NCBI GenBank assembly: GCA_900128565.1
Contig: LT635964.1
Span: forward strand, 1-30,741
Source: Stramenopiles sp. TOSAG23-6
Taxonomy: Eukaryota > Sar
DNA length: 30,741 bases
Direction: 5' to 3'
Of the stretch, positions 1 to 11,000 are shown in pieces. The notes beneath the pieces were generated by a model that was given only the letters and a program-made list of their open reading frames with translations, was not told where the DNA came from and ran no database searches. Position 1 is the first letter of the stretch. The number at the start of each line of letters is the position of its first letter. Position numbers and translations under genes: made by a program.

Positions 1-99
1 TGAAAAAATATTTCAAAAAAAAAAACTTAAATTTGTTAGGTACAAAATTTCGTACAAAACAAAATTCGATTTTTTTGTTAAAAAAAAAATAAAACATAC
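1..99 (-). mobile_element. Introner element 1 (cut by window start)
   Basis: Sense-strand layout that defines the family: GTATGTTTTATTTT, T-rich stretch, often TTTCGTACGAAA, then GTACCTAAC, T tract, GAAATATTTTTCC, and the end AAAATAC(AT). This copy has the 5' splice end (GTATGT after exon CCATTTAATAT) and the CTAAC box; its 3' border is outside the window. Confidence 0.9.
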
Positions 100-3000
100 A
101 TATTAAATGGACATAACCAAGGCGAGCCTATATGATGGTCGCCTAATGCAGCTGCAACGGATAATGCGGAGCAGGAGTAAAACATATCCACGTATTTTGG
201 AAAAATATTTGAAAAAAAAAATCATTAGGTACAAAATTTCGTACGAAAAAAAATTCGAAGTTGAAAAAAAATAAAACGTACACTTCCAAATGTTTGTTAA
301 TATGATGATGATGGAGTCTTTCATACAAGGTTGTCAGATGACTTAAACTCCGAAATAAAGTATGTATTTTGGAAAAATATTTGAAAAAAAAATCGTTAGG
401 TATGAAATTTCGTATGAAAACAAATTCGATTTTTTTGTTAAAAAAAAAAATAAAAATATTTGAAAAAAAAATCGTTAGGTACAACATTTCGTATGAAAAA
501 AAAATTAAATTAGAAATTCATATAAAACGTACATTATCTTCATCCCATTCTTTACTTCTATTCAGTGTAATATGTTCAACTATAAAACGAAAACGCCGAA
601 AATCTCTAGTCAGAATTTCCAAAACTGTTTTACTACATACATTGCGTTTACAATGTTTTTTGGAAAAATATTTCAAAAAAAATCTAAACACAATTGTTAG
701 GTACAAAATTTTTTTACCAAAAAAAAAAATAAATTTGAAATTGAAAAAAAATAAAACATACATGCTGTTTGCTATTTTGATTGCTACCATCCTTACCATC
801 ACAAAATGAATTAGAATTCTGAGCTTGATGAAGGATTCCATTTGAATTATTTTGTCTACCATTGTCATAATTAAAAAGAGATTTTGGTTCAATTTCTGAA
901 CAAACTGAGCTGATATTATCATAAGTATTCATACTTAATTTTGCAATCATGACTAACGGAAATTGTAATAATGAATCCGATGTATTTTGGAAAAATATTT
1001 CAAAAAAAATCTAAAACATTTTGTTAGGTACAAAATTTCGTACGAAAAAAAAATGTAGACAAAAAATTGAAAAAAAATAAAACATACATGCTCCAGAATC
1101 ACTTATATGAGAATCTTGTACCATTTCTTCCGGCATAAAAATAACTCGCCAATCCGTTAATAGCAAGGTACCAATTTTTAGTTCGTTAGGAGTAGGGTCA
1201 GGACAAGAACCCAATATCGCAAGAATATGTATTGTGAAAAAATATTTTGTGAAAAAAATCGTTAGGTACGGAATTTCGTACGAAAAAAAAACTTGAATTT
1301 GAAATTCATTATGAAATTGTACATGAGGAATAACCAGTTCTGGGAGTTCTGTGGCTTTGGGTGGAAGAGAAAGAACTCTAGCCTGGGAAGCACGCTGATC
1401 TTTTGATGCATCAAGTAGTAACTTCACACGGCGTTTTCTGAAAAAGTCATTACGAAATTTTGATGCATACGTATTGCAAAAAAATATTGCAAAACAAAAA
1501 AATCGTTAGGTACAAAATTTCGTACGAAAAAAATAAATTCGAAATTGAAAAAAAAAACGTACACTGTGTACATATAAAATGATCCCATGCAATGCGAAGC
1601 GACATCAACTCACCGAAATTAAAAAACGTTTTCATTGCAAATTCTGCAACAGCATTTTGTAATTGAGTCCGTCTCGATGTATTTTGGAAAAATATTTCAA
1701 AAAAAAAAAATTAATTTTTGTTAGGTACAAAATTTCGTACGAAAAAAAATTCGATTTTTTGTTTAAAAAAAAAGATAAAACATACATGCTGCTAAAGATC
1801 TTGCACTGAACGGTTGGCGTGATTCCAACATTCCGCCCTCTCCTTTTTTTAATTCCATCTCTTCAATCGCTTTTACAAATATATTTTGGAAAAATATTTC
1901 AAAATTTACTATAAAAAAATTTGTTAGGTACAAAATTTTCAAAAAAAAAAAATCAATTTTTTGTTAAAAAAAAAAAATAAAACATACATAATTCAAAACT
2001 TCCTGGGGAAAAAATGGGTTTTTCTCCTTCAGTATTTTTAGTATTTTTAGTATTTTTAGTATTTTTAGTATTTTTAGATTGTTCACTCACCCACTTGCGA
2101 AGAACCTTTCGAGACCATCGAGATAGTTGGGCACCTGAAAGGTTTACAATTGTATTTTCATTACTAGTTGTAGAAAAATGAAAACCACGTTTTGCCGCTG
2201 CAGCTACGAAACGCCGAGTGACGTCATCAACTGCTTCTAGATTGGATCCAAGTCGAGTTTTTTCCACATTTGCTAAATTTTCAGCTCTTATATCAGCATC
2301 TATTTGAGCAACTTCTGCTTCTTTTTTTGCTGCATCTAACAAATCAATGTGTATTTTGGAAAAATATTTCAAAAAAAATCTTAAAAAATTGTTAGGTACA
2401 AAATTTCCTATGGAAAAATAAATTCAATTTCAAATTTAAAAAAAAAAAAAAAACATACATTTGTTTTTTCTAGATCCAAACACTTTTCAATATATAATTT
2501 ATCACTTGCAGAATCGTTAGGGTTAGGATTTTGGAGGCTAAAAGGAAGCGCCAATCTACCTTCGCTTCGAATATTTCGTATGAATTGTGGAAAAATATTT
2601 CAAAAAAATCTAAAAACATTTGTTAGGTACAAAATTTCCTATGAAAAAATAAATTCGAAATTGAAAAAAAATAAAACATACATTGATTCGTGAACAATAT
2701 TTTCACTCGGAGATATCGAACAAATGGCCTCAACCAAAATTTCTCCAGTCACATATAATGAAAAGAAATATTTCCAAAAATTGATTTTTTTGTTAGGTAC
2801 GAAATGTTCTATGAAAAACAAACTTAAAATTCATGATAAATAAAAACGAATATAATAAAAACGAATATAATAAAAACGAATAGTATATAAAAACTCAAAA
2901 AAAAATCTTTTTTGTTTTTTTTGTTTTTTTTTGTTTTTTTTTGTTTAGGTACGAACTTTCCTATGAAAAAAAATAATAAATGAAAACATACATGCTTTGA

Positions 3001-3804
3001 ACGTTTCGTCCGTTTGCCTAAGGGAAGCCATTCAGAACAGATGGTGCACGCAGATAGTGAACATATACTCATGTATTGTGAAAAAATATTTCAAAAAAAA
3101 ATTAATTTTTGTTAGGTACAAAATTTCGTACGAAAACAAATTCAAAATTGAAAAAAAAATAAAACATACATAGCAGCTTTCCCAAGAAATTTTCCAGTGC
3201 CAATTATAGATCGTTTGTGAAAAACTTCGACTTCAATAAAAGAGTGTAACCCTTGAGACAACGGAAATACAAACATCATGTCCCAACTAGGGTTAATACC
3301 CCCCTTCTTCTCACCCTCAATCTTATGGTCCAGTGTACATGTATTGTGAATTTTTTTTTTATAAAATTTGTTAGGTACAAAATTTCGTACAAAAAAAACA
3401 AAAATTTGAAATTGATAAAACGTACAGGCTTTTCCGCTACCAACACGTACTTCACAATATGGATTTAATGTTCCAACAGTTCCTTTGGAAGTCAAGTTTC
3501 GGGCGCTAGAAATTTTTACAACGATAAAAGGACCAAGGTCTTGCTGTTTGTGCCGAAGTGAAGACAACTCAAAGAACTCCTTTAATCCTCCTTGCGATCT
3601 ATAAAGTCGAACTGCAAGAGCTGGACGCTTTCTACACGATGCACGGGAATTAACTATAGGTACTATGTCTTCTACTGTAGGTGTATCTTGACCACCACCT
3701 TGATTTATTACAGTCTTCTTAGAATGAAAGTCACTATCAGACGAAGTTTCAACAGAAGGACAGGCATTTCGTTTTTTTCGTGAAAATGGGTTCCAACTCT
3801 TCAT
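100..3804 (-). CDS. C2 + PH-GRAM domain protein, myotubularin-like (3' end beyond window)
   Basis: The ATG is at 3804-3802. Exons on the minus strand are 3426-3804, 3170-3338, 2992-3070, 2682-2752, 2459-2579, 1988-2348, 1786-1878, 1563-1676, 1323-1468, 1088-1226, 762-979, 533-652, 282-361 and 100-189. They sum to 2,180 nt (726 codons plus 2 nt) with no internal stop, and all 13 exon joins keep frame. Residues of about 80-240 form a C2 domain (GPFIVVKISSARNL, then NPYCEVRVGSGKA, then INPSWDMMFVF), a membrane or lipid binding fold. A charged helical stretch follows (AAKKEAEVAQIDADIRAENL) with a KNT repeat. Residues of about 500-690 look like the PH-GRAM domain of myotubularin phosphatases (KIGTLLLTDWRVIFMPEE, then VLEILTRDFRRFRFIVE) with a low-complexity Asn/Ser insert between. 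The catalytic Cys-X5-Arg loop would lie beyond the left edge, so enzyme activity is unproven. The gene is divergent from the LRR gene at 4195. Every intron belongs to the repeat family. Confidence 0.8.
190..281 (-). mobile_element. Introner element 2
   Basis: Starts GTACGT, branch-like box CCTAATG, ends AATACGT. The repeated dinucleotide is GT (AC on the plus strand) instead of AT. No AG after the branch box. Joins GAA GT|G GAT in frame. Confidence 0.92.
362..532 (-). mobile_element. Introner element 3 (tandem double copy)
   Basis: 171 bp holding two element bodies head to tail, each with its own CTAAC box and ATTTTTTTTTCAAATATT segment; the inner 3' end (TTCC...ATACAT) is lost. Outer borders follow the family rule (AAT|GTACGT...AATACAT|ACT). 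Confidence 0.92.
653..761 (-). mobile_element. Introner element 4
   Basis: Starts GTATGT, ends CCAAAAAACAT. An internal AG (TTTAG) lies 31 bp before the exon; using it would add 31 nt and break the frame that runs CAG CAT|TGT AAA. Confidence 0.92.
980..1087 (-). mobile_element. Introner element 5
   Basis: Starts GTATGT, ends CCAAAATACAT. Join GGA GCA T|CG GAT continues the PH-GRAM frame. It contains a TTTTAG 31 bp before the exon that would break frame if used. Confidence 0.93.
1227..1322 (-). mobile_element. Introner element 6
   Basis: Variant ends: starts GTACAATTTC, ends CACAATACAT. CTAACG box present, no AG after it. Join CCT CAT|ATT CTT is in frame. Confidence 0.9.
1469..1562 (-). mobile_element. 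Introner element 7
   Basis: Starts GTACGT, ends GCAATACGT; like element 2 it carries GT as repeated dinucleotide together with a GTACGT start. No AG after CTAAC. Join CAG T|AT GCA is in frame. Confidence 0.92.
1677..1785 (-). mobile_element. Introner element 8
   Basis: Starts GTATGT, ends CCAAAATACAT, no AG between CTAAC and the exon. Join GCA GCA T|CG AGA is in frame. Confidence 0.93.
1879..1987 (-). mobile_element. Introner element 9
   Basis: Starts GTATGT, ends CCAAAATATAT (C to T change in the terminal ATAC). Join GAA TTA T|TT GTA is in frame. Confidence 0.92.
2031..2075 (-). repeat. 9-bp minisatellite, five copies (Lys-Asn-Thr)
   Basis: Coding-strand unit AAAAATACT encodes KNT five times in exon 6 of the C2/GRAM gene, in a lysine-rich linker. 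The unit contains AAAATAC, the terminal heptamer of the introner family. Confidence 0.92.
2349..2458 (-). mobile_element. Introner element 10
   Basis: Starts GTATGT, ends AATACAC before exon ATTGATTTG. Frame requires both flanking AT pairs to stay in the exons (ACA AAT|ATT GAT), so this copy has two extra bases at its end. Confidence 0.88.
2580..2681 (-). mobile_element. Introner element 11
   Basis: Starts GTATGT, ends CCACAATTCAT, a changed 3' end. Join GAA TCA AT|A CGA is in frame. Confidence 0.9.
2753..2991 (-). mobile_element. Introner element 12 (composite, expanded)
   Basis: 239 bp with two CTAA-type boxes (ACCTAAACAA and ACCTAACAA), three 15-bp repeats and T/G runs in the middle, ending TTTCATTATAT. 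Join AAG CAT|GTG ACT gives SKHVTGEILVEA in frame. Confidence 0.88.
2839..2883 (+). repeat. 15-bp tandem repeat, three copies, inside element 12
   Basis: Unit AATAAAAACGAATAT, third copy with one end change. It lies between the two branch-like boxes of the composite element and explains part of its extra length. Confidence 0.9.
3071..3169 (-). mobile_element. Introner element 13
   Basis: Starts GTATGT, ends CACAATACAT, no AG after CTAAC. Join GCT AT|G AGT continues the C2 domain (GKAAMSICSLSACT). Confidence 0.93.
3339..3425 (-). mobile_element. Introner element 14
   Basis: The shortest copy, 87 bp, a multiple of three without a stop, so the unspliced gene reads through it. Starts GTACGT, ends CACAATACAT. 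Flanks are not a simple AT pair (exon GCCT, next GTACACTGG). Join gives GKA-CTLDHK inside the C2 domain. Confidence 0.9.
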
Positions 3805-4194
3805 ATCACTTTCTACTACAAACTACAAACTACAACGTAAAGTAAAGTAAAGTAAAGCAAAAAGGTACAATGGTGTTGTGGAAGTTACAGGTGTGAAAAT
3901 AGTGGTGCATTCCAAAAATGTTTCGTATGGGATGACCTATACCTACAAGTATATTAGTATCGATAAAGCGCGTGAAATGAAAAAATTCGACCTGAAATCC
4001 AAAAAATAGCAAATTTGAAAAAGTCGATCCCGGTAATCCATCGGTTAAAAAAACGGAAATTTGAAATTTCTCTTTTTATACCCTTCGGCATTTGCCTAAA
4101 CGTTTCACATTATTCTGGAACATCGAAATCTACGCCGATCAATAGTGATTTATATGTGCACACGATTCAATATCCTGCATAATATACTTTGGTA
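3805..4194. promoter_or_regulatory. Divergent upstream region of C2/GRAM and LRR genes
   Basis: 390 bp without a convincing gene. It has four GTAAA repeats at 3837-3856 beside the minus-strand start and otherwise AT-rich unique sequence. It must hold both promoters, but I recognise no defined motif. It contains no introner copy. Confidence 0.5.
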
Positions 4195-4995
4195 ATGGTC
4201 AAGACTAAATCAAAGTCGAAAAAAAGTAAGCCTACTTGGGTCACGAAACTTGATGAAGGCATTGAAACACTAGATTTATCCACCTACAACTTTAGCGGTG
4301 AACGTACCAAAAAACTTGCTAAAAAATTAGTGCAAAACAATACATTGACTTTTCTCGACATGTATCGATCACGGTGTGGTCCAGTGGGTTGCACTGCTAT
4401 TGCTGATGCCCTGGGAAAGAATCATACCCTCCAGCATTTGCATTTACGAAGTAACGGTGTCAAACCAGATGGAGTACTATATCTATCAAAAGCATTAGCA
4501 CATAAGAGTTGTGCTCTCTTATCCCTTGATTTGTCATATAATCTACTGAAAGATGAAGGTATGATTGAAATTGGGAGATCTCTGAGAGGTAATCAATCAC
4601 TCATTCGATTATTTCTCTCTGGTAACGGTATTGGTGCCAAAGGCGTCGAAGCACTAACTAAACCACTACGTAAAAATGTGACGTTGACGGAACTAGATCT
4701 ATCGTGTAATCGTCTTGGGGGTAGTAGTGGGACGCTGGCAGCAGAATGCATCGTGGTACTACTTCAAGAAAATAAACATTTACTTTCGCTCAACTTAGAC
4801 ACGAACAAACTTGGTAACGATGGTGCGCATATAATTTCCGGTGCTATTTCTGGAGACACAGCACTAACATATCTTGACATGTCTGCTAATTTTTTAAAAG
4901 AAGATGGGGCGAATGCGTTGAGTGTTGCGGCTAGAGGCGCAATACAGTTAACAGTTTCAATGCAAGATAATAATCTACCTATAAAGAAGTTTTAA
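4195..4995 (+). CDS. RI-type leucine-rich-repeat protein
   Basis: A 266-residue intronless reading frame. I start it at the ATG at 4195, since the frame's upstream TTG is not a likely eukaryotic start. A basic Lys/Ser N-terminus (KTKSKSKKSK) is followed by about seven repeats of roughly 28 residues with the ribonuclease-inhibitor pattern LxxLxLxxNxLxxxGxxxLxxAL, for example LLSLDLSYNLLKDEG, LIRLFLSGNGIGAKG and LTELDLSCNRLG. Such domains form curved protein-binding surfaces. No signal peptide, transmembrane segment or catalytic domain is visible, so a cytosolic or nuclear adaptor role is an inference. It converges on the giant gene with only 75 bp between the two stop codons. It is one of two genes here without a repeat-family intron. 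Confidence 0.9.
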   Translation: MVKTKSKSKKSKPTWVTKLDEGIETLDLSTYNFSGERTKKLAKKLVQNNTLTFLDMYRSRCGPVGCTAIADALGKNHTLQHLHLRSNGVKPDGVLYLSKALAHKSCALLSLDLSYNLLKDEGMIEIGRSLRGNQSLIRLFLSGNGIGAKGVEALTKPLRKNVTLTELDLSCNRLGGSSGTLAAECIVVLLQENKHLLSLNLDTNKLGNDGAHIISGAISGDTALTYLDMSANFLKEDGANALSVAARGAIQLTVSMQDNNLPIKKF

Positions 4996-5070
4996 TCTAA
5001 GTAAGATATTTCAGTAGAGTCAAATTATTTTTCTAATTTTATTATTTTGTGGGAAATTAAGGTTTTGAAA
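4996..5070. terminator. Short convergent 3' region between LRR and giant genes
   Basis: 75 bp shared by two convergent transcripts. On the minus strand an AATAAA lies at 5043-5038, a possible polyadenylation signal for the giant gene. No clear signal is seen for the LRR gene, so transcripts probably overlap. Confidence 0.4.
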
Positions 5071-8000
5071 TCATTTGCCCTGAACATCAGTGTCGTCGTC
5101 GGTTTTAGACCTCCTGCGCCTCCTACGGCGTTCATCTTTTTGGTTCTTCCGTTTAGCAGCCATCAACTTTGCTTGATCTTCATGCTCATCCCTGGCTCGT
5201 GATTCTTCCTCGGCATCTTCAAGCAATGCATCGGTATCTTTCTTGTTTGTTGCTTTTTGCATAGCTTGTTCCCTTGCTGCATGACCAATCGCAGTATTCT
5301 CATCATGCACCTTCATCGACTGTTGCTTTCTTCTTTTTAGTTCCTCTCGTTTACGTTTTCGCCTATTGAAATCATCATCATTTAATTTGCTCTTCTTTCG
5401 TGCTATACCGCCTACTCCTTTTTTATTGTTTTCATTTGTAATAGTGGTAATTACATCCGTAACGTCGCCATCTCTATCAATGTGTAATATCCTACCATCT
5501 TTAGATGCTATGTTCATACTCTTCATACTCTTTATAGTACCATCTCCATGTGATTCTGTATTTTTTACATCAATAGGATCACTCCAAACTATATCCCCAG
5601 TAACTGAATTAACCCAATAAGGAGCATCTTTAGAACGAGAGTAACTCTTGCGCCAATTCTGAACGGAGGATATAGGAACTACTGTACCTTTTTTCTTATT
5701 TTTAGACTTTTTGCACCATTCAAGTAGCGGCTCGGCGAATCTGTCCCGCATACAAGGAATCATACAAATCATAAGGAGAGCGCCAAATATCAAAACACTA
5801 ATGTTAGAAATGACGAGTAATTGTCCCAAAAATTCATTGTTTGAACATGATGTAGAAGTAGATATTAACAACCCACTGAAAAAGATAAAGAATAACACCA
5901 TTAGTAGACATTGTTGTAGTACGTCATCGACATCTGTTTCATACGGTCTCGTATTCATTGCTAGAAGCATAAATAGCACCACTAACAATACACCTAAAAT
6001 ACAACGCTCAACTGGCGTTCCTGCTAAAGACAGAAAGCCAGTCATCATCGCTTTTCTTAACATTTCTATTAGTTCAAACCACCAATATTGTCGCTCGTAT
6101 TGTTCAAATAAAGATCCGTACACGCGTTTTGTGCGATGATAATGCCTATTTCTAATAAGTTCGGCCTCCGTACCAGATCCTGACAATGCCTTTGTATTAA
6201 CCAAGTATTCGCGGCGGGAGTACAATATACAGACATATATAATAGGAATGCCAAAAACGTACAGAGCTATAAAAAGCATAGAAGCTGCTGCAAGTGCTCC
6301 GTATATCTCATCATTCATATTACAAACAATACTAGAATCATCACGAAGGTAACTTATTCCGTTGACATCAAAACAATTAAATACACGAAAACATCTTGTT
6401 GCTAGCCCAGGATATAAAAGAAAAACAACGAGATTAAACATTTTCACTGCATTATCTGAAACACTAAGCTTAGAGAATTGTGCCTCGGGGTTTACAGCTT
6501 TCAAACAACGACATAATATCACTGCACAGATTAAAATCATTGTAAATAGAGGTAAAACCATCATATACACATAAAACTTTGTGTCGTATTTTGTTGAAAA
6601 GTCACATGTAGAAAAACCTGCAAGAAGATTCATGAAATCTAGATTAATCACTTTGAAAAGGCGAAATAGATCGTCGAAGGCTTGGGGAAATTTGACGCCT
6701 AATGAGAAATCTAGCTGTGACATAATTTGCAAATGTCCTACTACCTGTCTAAGTGTTGCCGCCATTGCAGCAATATCAGCAAAGCCAAGTCCGCTGCCTC
6801 CAATACCACCAGTCATTGACAACATGTCATCTTTTTTTGTCATTATGTCATCTGCTTGTGTATATCCATCCTCCATTGATCTTTTCGTTTTGTTCTTTAA
6901 ATTTTCAGGATTACGAGTTTTCCCTACAGAAGATGCTGCAATATCGATCTCAGCTAAAACATTAACGTTGCGTACAAATTTTGAACCTTTTAAGGATCTT
7001 TTACGTTTTAGTCCTTTAGAAACAGTAGGTGTCTCATGTACATGTTTCTTCATTTGCATCTTGGACCATGTTTTTTCCATTTCTATAGCCCTTATCCACT
7101 CAGTGAAAGAAATTGCCCCATTATGGTCTGTGTCAACAGCCTCTACCATCGCACTTGCAAGTCGACTATCCATTCCTTTTTTTGACAAGACGTAAAAATA
7201 ATTCATCTAATCCAACAACGCCATTACCATCAATATCAATATCATTAAAAATGTCATATAAATCCATGTCAGATGCATCGACCTCTTCAAACGGAGGACG
7301 TCTACTGACGTACCAAAATGATACCCAAAATGTTATAAAACACACTAAAATGAATAAATATGTAGCTCCGTCAGAACTTCCTCCGCCCTCACAAAGTACA
7401 CAACTGACCTCATCTCCACCTCTTACATAACTTTCAGCACATACACCACAAAGGGGTCCCTCATAACCAACCTTGCAAGTACCCCATGCGCCACCACCAT
7501 TGCAAGCTTCGTGAGTTAAGTCTTCCACGAATGTAGTATTTGTTGAAGCTGTAGCAGTTGCTTCACATTCGTCATTGTCGTTTGATTCTAATGTATAAGC
7601 ACCATTAATATTCTTACACGTGCGCATTCTTGCTGTTGCGGGTTTCAGTTTGAAGTATGGTCTCTCCTGCCAATAACCTTTCAAAATATGTATTTGCATA
7701 TTAGGATCATTTGTCATAAATGCAAGACCTGGTTTCGTGCAATTCATTCCCGTGGTGCACATTGTACATGAAATTGCCAAGGTTTCATCGGATGAAAGAT
7801 CTTCAATAAGCATATCTGTAGCCGGTTTACCATATTTCTGCTGAAAATATGCTGAGTTAAATTGTTCATAACCTTGTACAGGTGGCTCATAAAGATCGAC
7901 ATCGCCTAAATGAGCATAGTACGATACTGGGCACTGGCAACGATCTTTTGTTTCATTCGTTGTTGCTATAGGATGCCAACAACTATAAGGTGCCTTCGAT

Positions 8001-11000
8001 CCTGCTGGACAAAATTGGCCTTCTGTACATGGAACGATACTACTCTCATCTTGACAATACGATCCTGCAGGGCATTTAGTTCTTTCATACGCTCCCTCTG
8101 CACAACTGTATGCAATAGGTCCTTGTACAGTGCAACTCTTTTTCTCTGCCGGTGTTGTGCAATAAAACCCTCTAGGGCACGGAGAGAATTCCCAGCTTGC
8201 TTCTGGGCAATATTGAGCTGTTGTAGTTCCCCCACAAGCTACTTTAGAATCGCCGCTACTACAATAATAACCTTTTGGGCACTTTTTTGGACTCGTGACG
8301 CCTGTATCACAAAACCATGAATCGACTTCGGCAGGGTCATATATAAAAGGATCTTGGGGCTCTCCTTCCGCTGGTTCTTCGTATTTGCATAGCTTCCTTT
8401 TTGAAGGCGAAGCACAATAGAAACCTTTAGCACATGGGGTTTCTTTAGATGAACCTTCTGGACAGTACATGCCTATTTCACAATCTATCTCAGTTTTTGA
8501 CGCTTCATTTGGACAATACTTACCCGCGCTACAAAGTGTTGCTGATGTTGAACCTTCAGAACAATATTTACCTGCAGAACATGCGCTCTTTTCACTACCA
8601 TTGCTGCACCAATATCCAATAGGACACATCTTGGGATATTGCGTTCCTTCTTCGCAATAATATGACTTACCCTTTGTCATATACGGATCTTCTGATGTTG
8701 ATGGGTTGTCACATGTTACCTGCTGTGAAGGTGTTGGGCAGTAGTGTCCTTTTTTACAATTACTTTGAGAAATAGAGCCTGGTGGGCAGTATTGTGCCGT
8801 ATTCTCATCTAAAGCACATGCTGTTTCACTCGTCGCACCTGCCTTTTCACAAAAGTGACCTGCACTACAACGGCTACCATTGATACTGGTACCATTTTGT
8901 TTATTGGTTCCTCCACTACAAAATTTACCAGCAACACATTCAGTTTTTGCATTGCCATTTTCACACCAGTGTCCTATTGGGCAAAGCAGTGGTTCTTGTG
9001 GTTTTGCTCTCTCCGCAAGACAAAGCCACGCTGTCCCTTCTTGAAGTTGAAGATCAGTGACCTGAAATGTGTCTTGAGGTGGAGCTTCCACTTCTTCGCC
9101 CAAATACCAAATTTTGCCGGTAGTACAAGAAACTTTTGCACTTGGTATTGGGCAATACCAGCCTTCAGGACAATTTTCTTCATTCTTTCGATTAGTTGCG
9201 CTTTCATTTGCATGAAGTACACAATACTTTCCTGCATTGCAAGCTTTTTTTGTGGCAGTGTTTTCACAATAAAATCCAGGAGGACAAATACCTTCTTCTT
9301 GTCTTTCTTTTAACTTTGCTAATCTTTCTTCATTGCTTAGATTCTCGAGTTGAGTATCTGTTAAAAGCGGGCAAAATGAACCTTCTGAGCAAACTTCACG
9401 AGAATTTGGCTGAGCACAGAAATATTTCCCAGGGCAATGTGCCTGGTTTGAAGTTCCCAGTGGGCAATAATAACCACTTTCACACTGATTAGCTTCTGTT
9501 GATTGGACATCTGGACATTCGAAGTTTGCAGGACATTTTGTTGGAACTTCTCGATCAATGCTTTCCTTTGATTTAACAGGAACTTCCGAACAAATATAAC
9601 CAGAGTTACATTTGTTCTTTCGAGACGTGTCAGAACAGTAATATGTTCCCGGGCATGACATGCTTCTCTCTCTTTCCTGCCCAGATGCCTTGGGGCAATA
9701 AGTACCTCGTTTACATTTAGTACGGATTACAGAATTATTGTTTGTAGTACATATCCACCCAGCAGGACAGTCCTGTTCATATGTCCGATCTTGGCGATCC
9801 GCGTCACACTTCCCTTGTGTATCACAACGTTTAACTTCCTCGCCAAATATATTTATACATTCACCCACTTGTGAATTCTCTTTATTTACAAGCCAAAAGT
9901 TTGGCCCATTACTCCATATTGCTGGGGATTCACAATCATCTTTAGCTCGTGTTTGGTCATTAGCATTAGGATCCTCCACCGCTGAAGTATTTTTGGTGAA
10001 TGCTCCATTACTACAGACATCCGCACGTAGTCTTTGTATACGGGCATTTGAACCAAATCCCACACATGAATCATCAGCTTGATTATATCCAACACATTGT
10101 GCATCGTTCAAACATTTTTTGGCACAATCCATTGCTCCATTTATTGTCACGGTATTATCTCCATCTGCGACGTAACAATATGATTTTTTCAGGATATTTT
10201 ATGAAATCACCAAAGTCCCGACATGTCCCACGGCTGCTACAGTATGTACCAGGACCACATACCGTTTTACTACTTGTAGTTGGACAATAAAATGAATCAG
10301 GACATTCTTGTTGTTGAGTTTGTCCGGTTGGACAGTAGTAACCGATGTCACAAGATTCAGGTTCTTTTGTGCTTACCGGGGGTTTCCATTCTGTTCCTTC
10401 AGAGTCACAAGAATCGTATACATTGCTAATCTCCTCATTTGAGTTTTTATCCACACAATATCCCTCTGCCCCAATCATTTCTTCAGGACAATATTTCCCT
10501 GCAGGACATTCAGTTTCTCCCGTTGAACCCTCAATACAGAAAAATCCAGCCCTGCAGTTTTCCTTTAATAGTGTTGTTTTACAAAAATAACCTGCGGGGC
10601 ATTTTACTTGCTCGTAACCCGAGCCACCACCACGCAATTTTCGGAAATTTACACGATCCTCGCCACAATAATGCCCAGGGGTACATTGCTCTTTTGTGTT
10701 AGGTTCTACGCAATAATATCCGGCTGGACAAGGTTGTTCTTTTGTACGCGATGAGTGATCACCATAATTGTTTGCAGCGGCTCCTCCAGAAACTTTTGCG
10801 GCTCCTCCAGAAACTGCGGCTCCTGCTGAAACTGCTGAGTTAGCGGCCACCGCTGAGTTACCGGCCGCCGAGGAGTGCGTTTTACAATACGAGCCTTGAC
10901 TGCATGTTTGAGGTTCAGCATCTGGTGTAGGACAATAACTTCCTTCTGGACAATCTAATGGTCGAGTTCTTATTTCTCCTCCGGGACAATACATTCCATC

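Noticed and set aside
369-809. Plus-strand and minus-strand ORFs rich in Lys, Phe and Ile across the repeat region
   Set aside because: They read through poly-A/T parts of the elements or oppose the spliced gene; none resembles a protein domain.
1-3425. Regular repeats separated by unique segments, resembling a CRISPR array
   Set aside because: The unique segments are exons that join into one protein frame, repeats are about 95 bp and variable, and the context is eukaryotic.
4189-4194. TTG start for the LRR gene
   Set aside because: A eukaryotic gene is expected to start at ATG, present two codons later at 4195.
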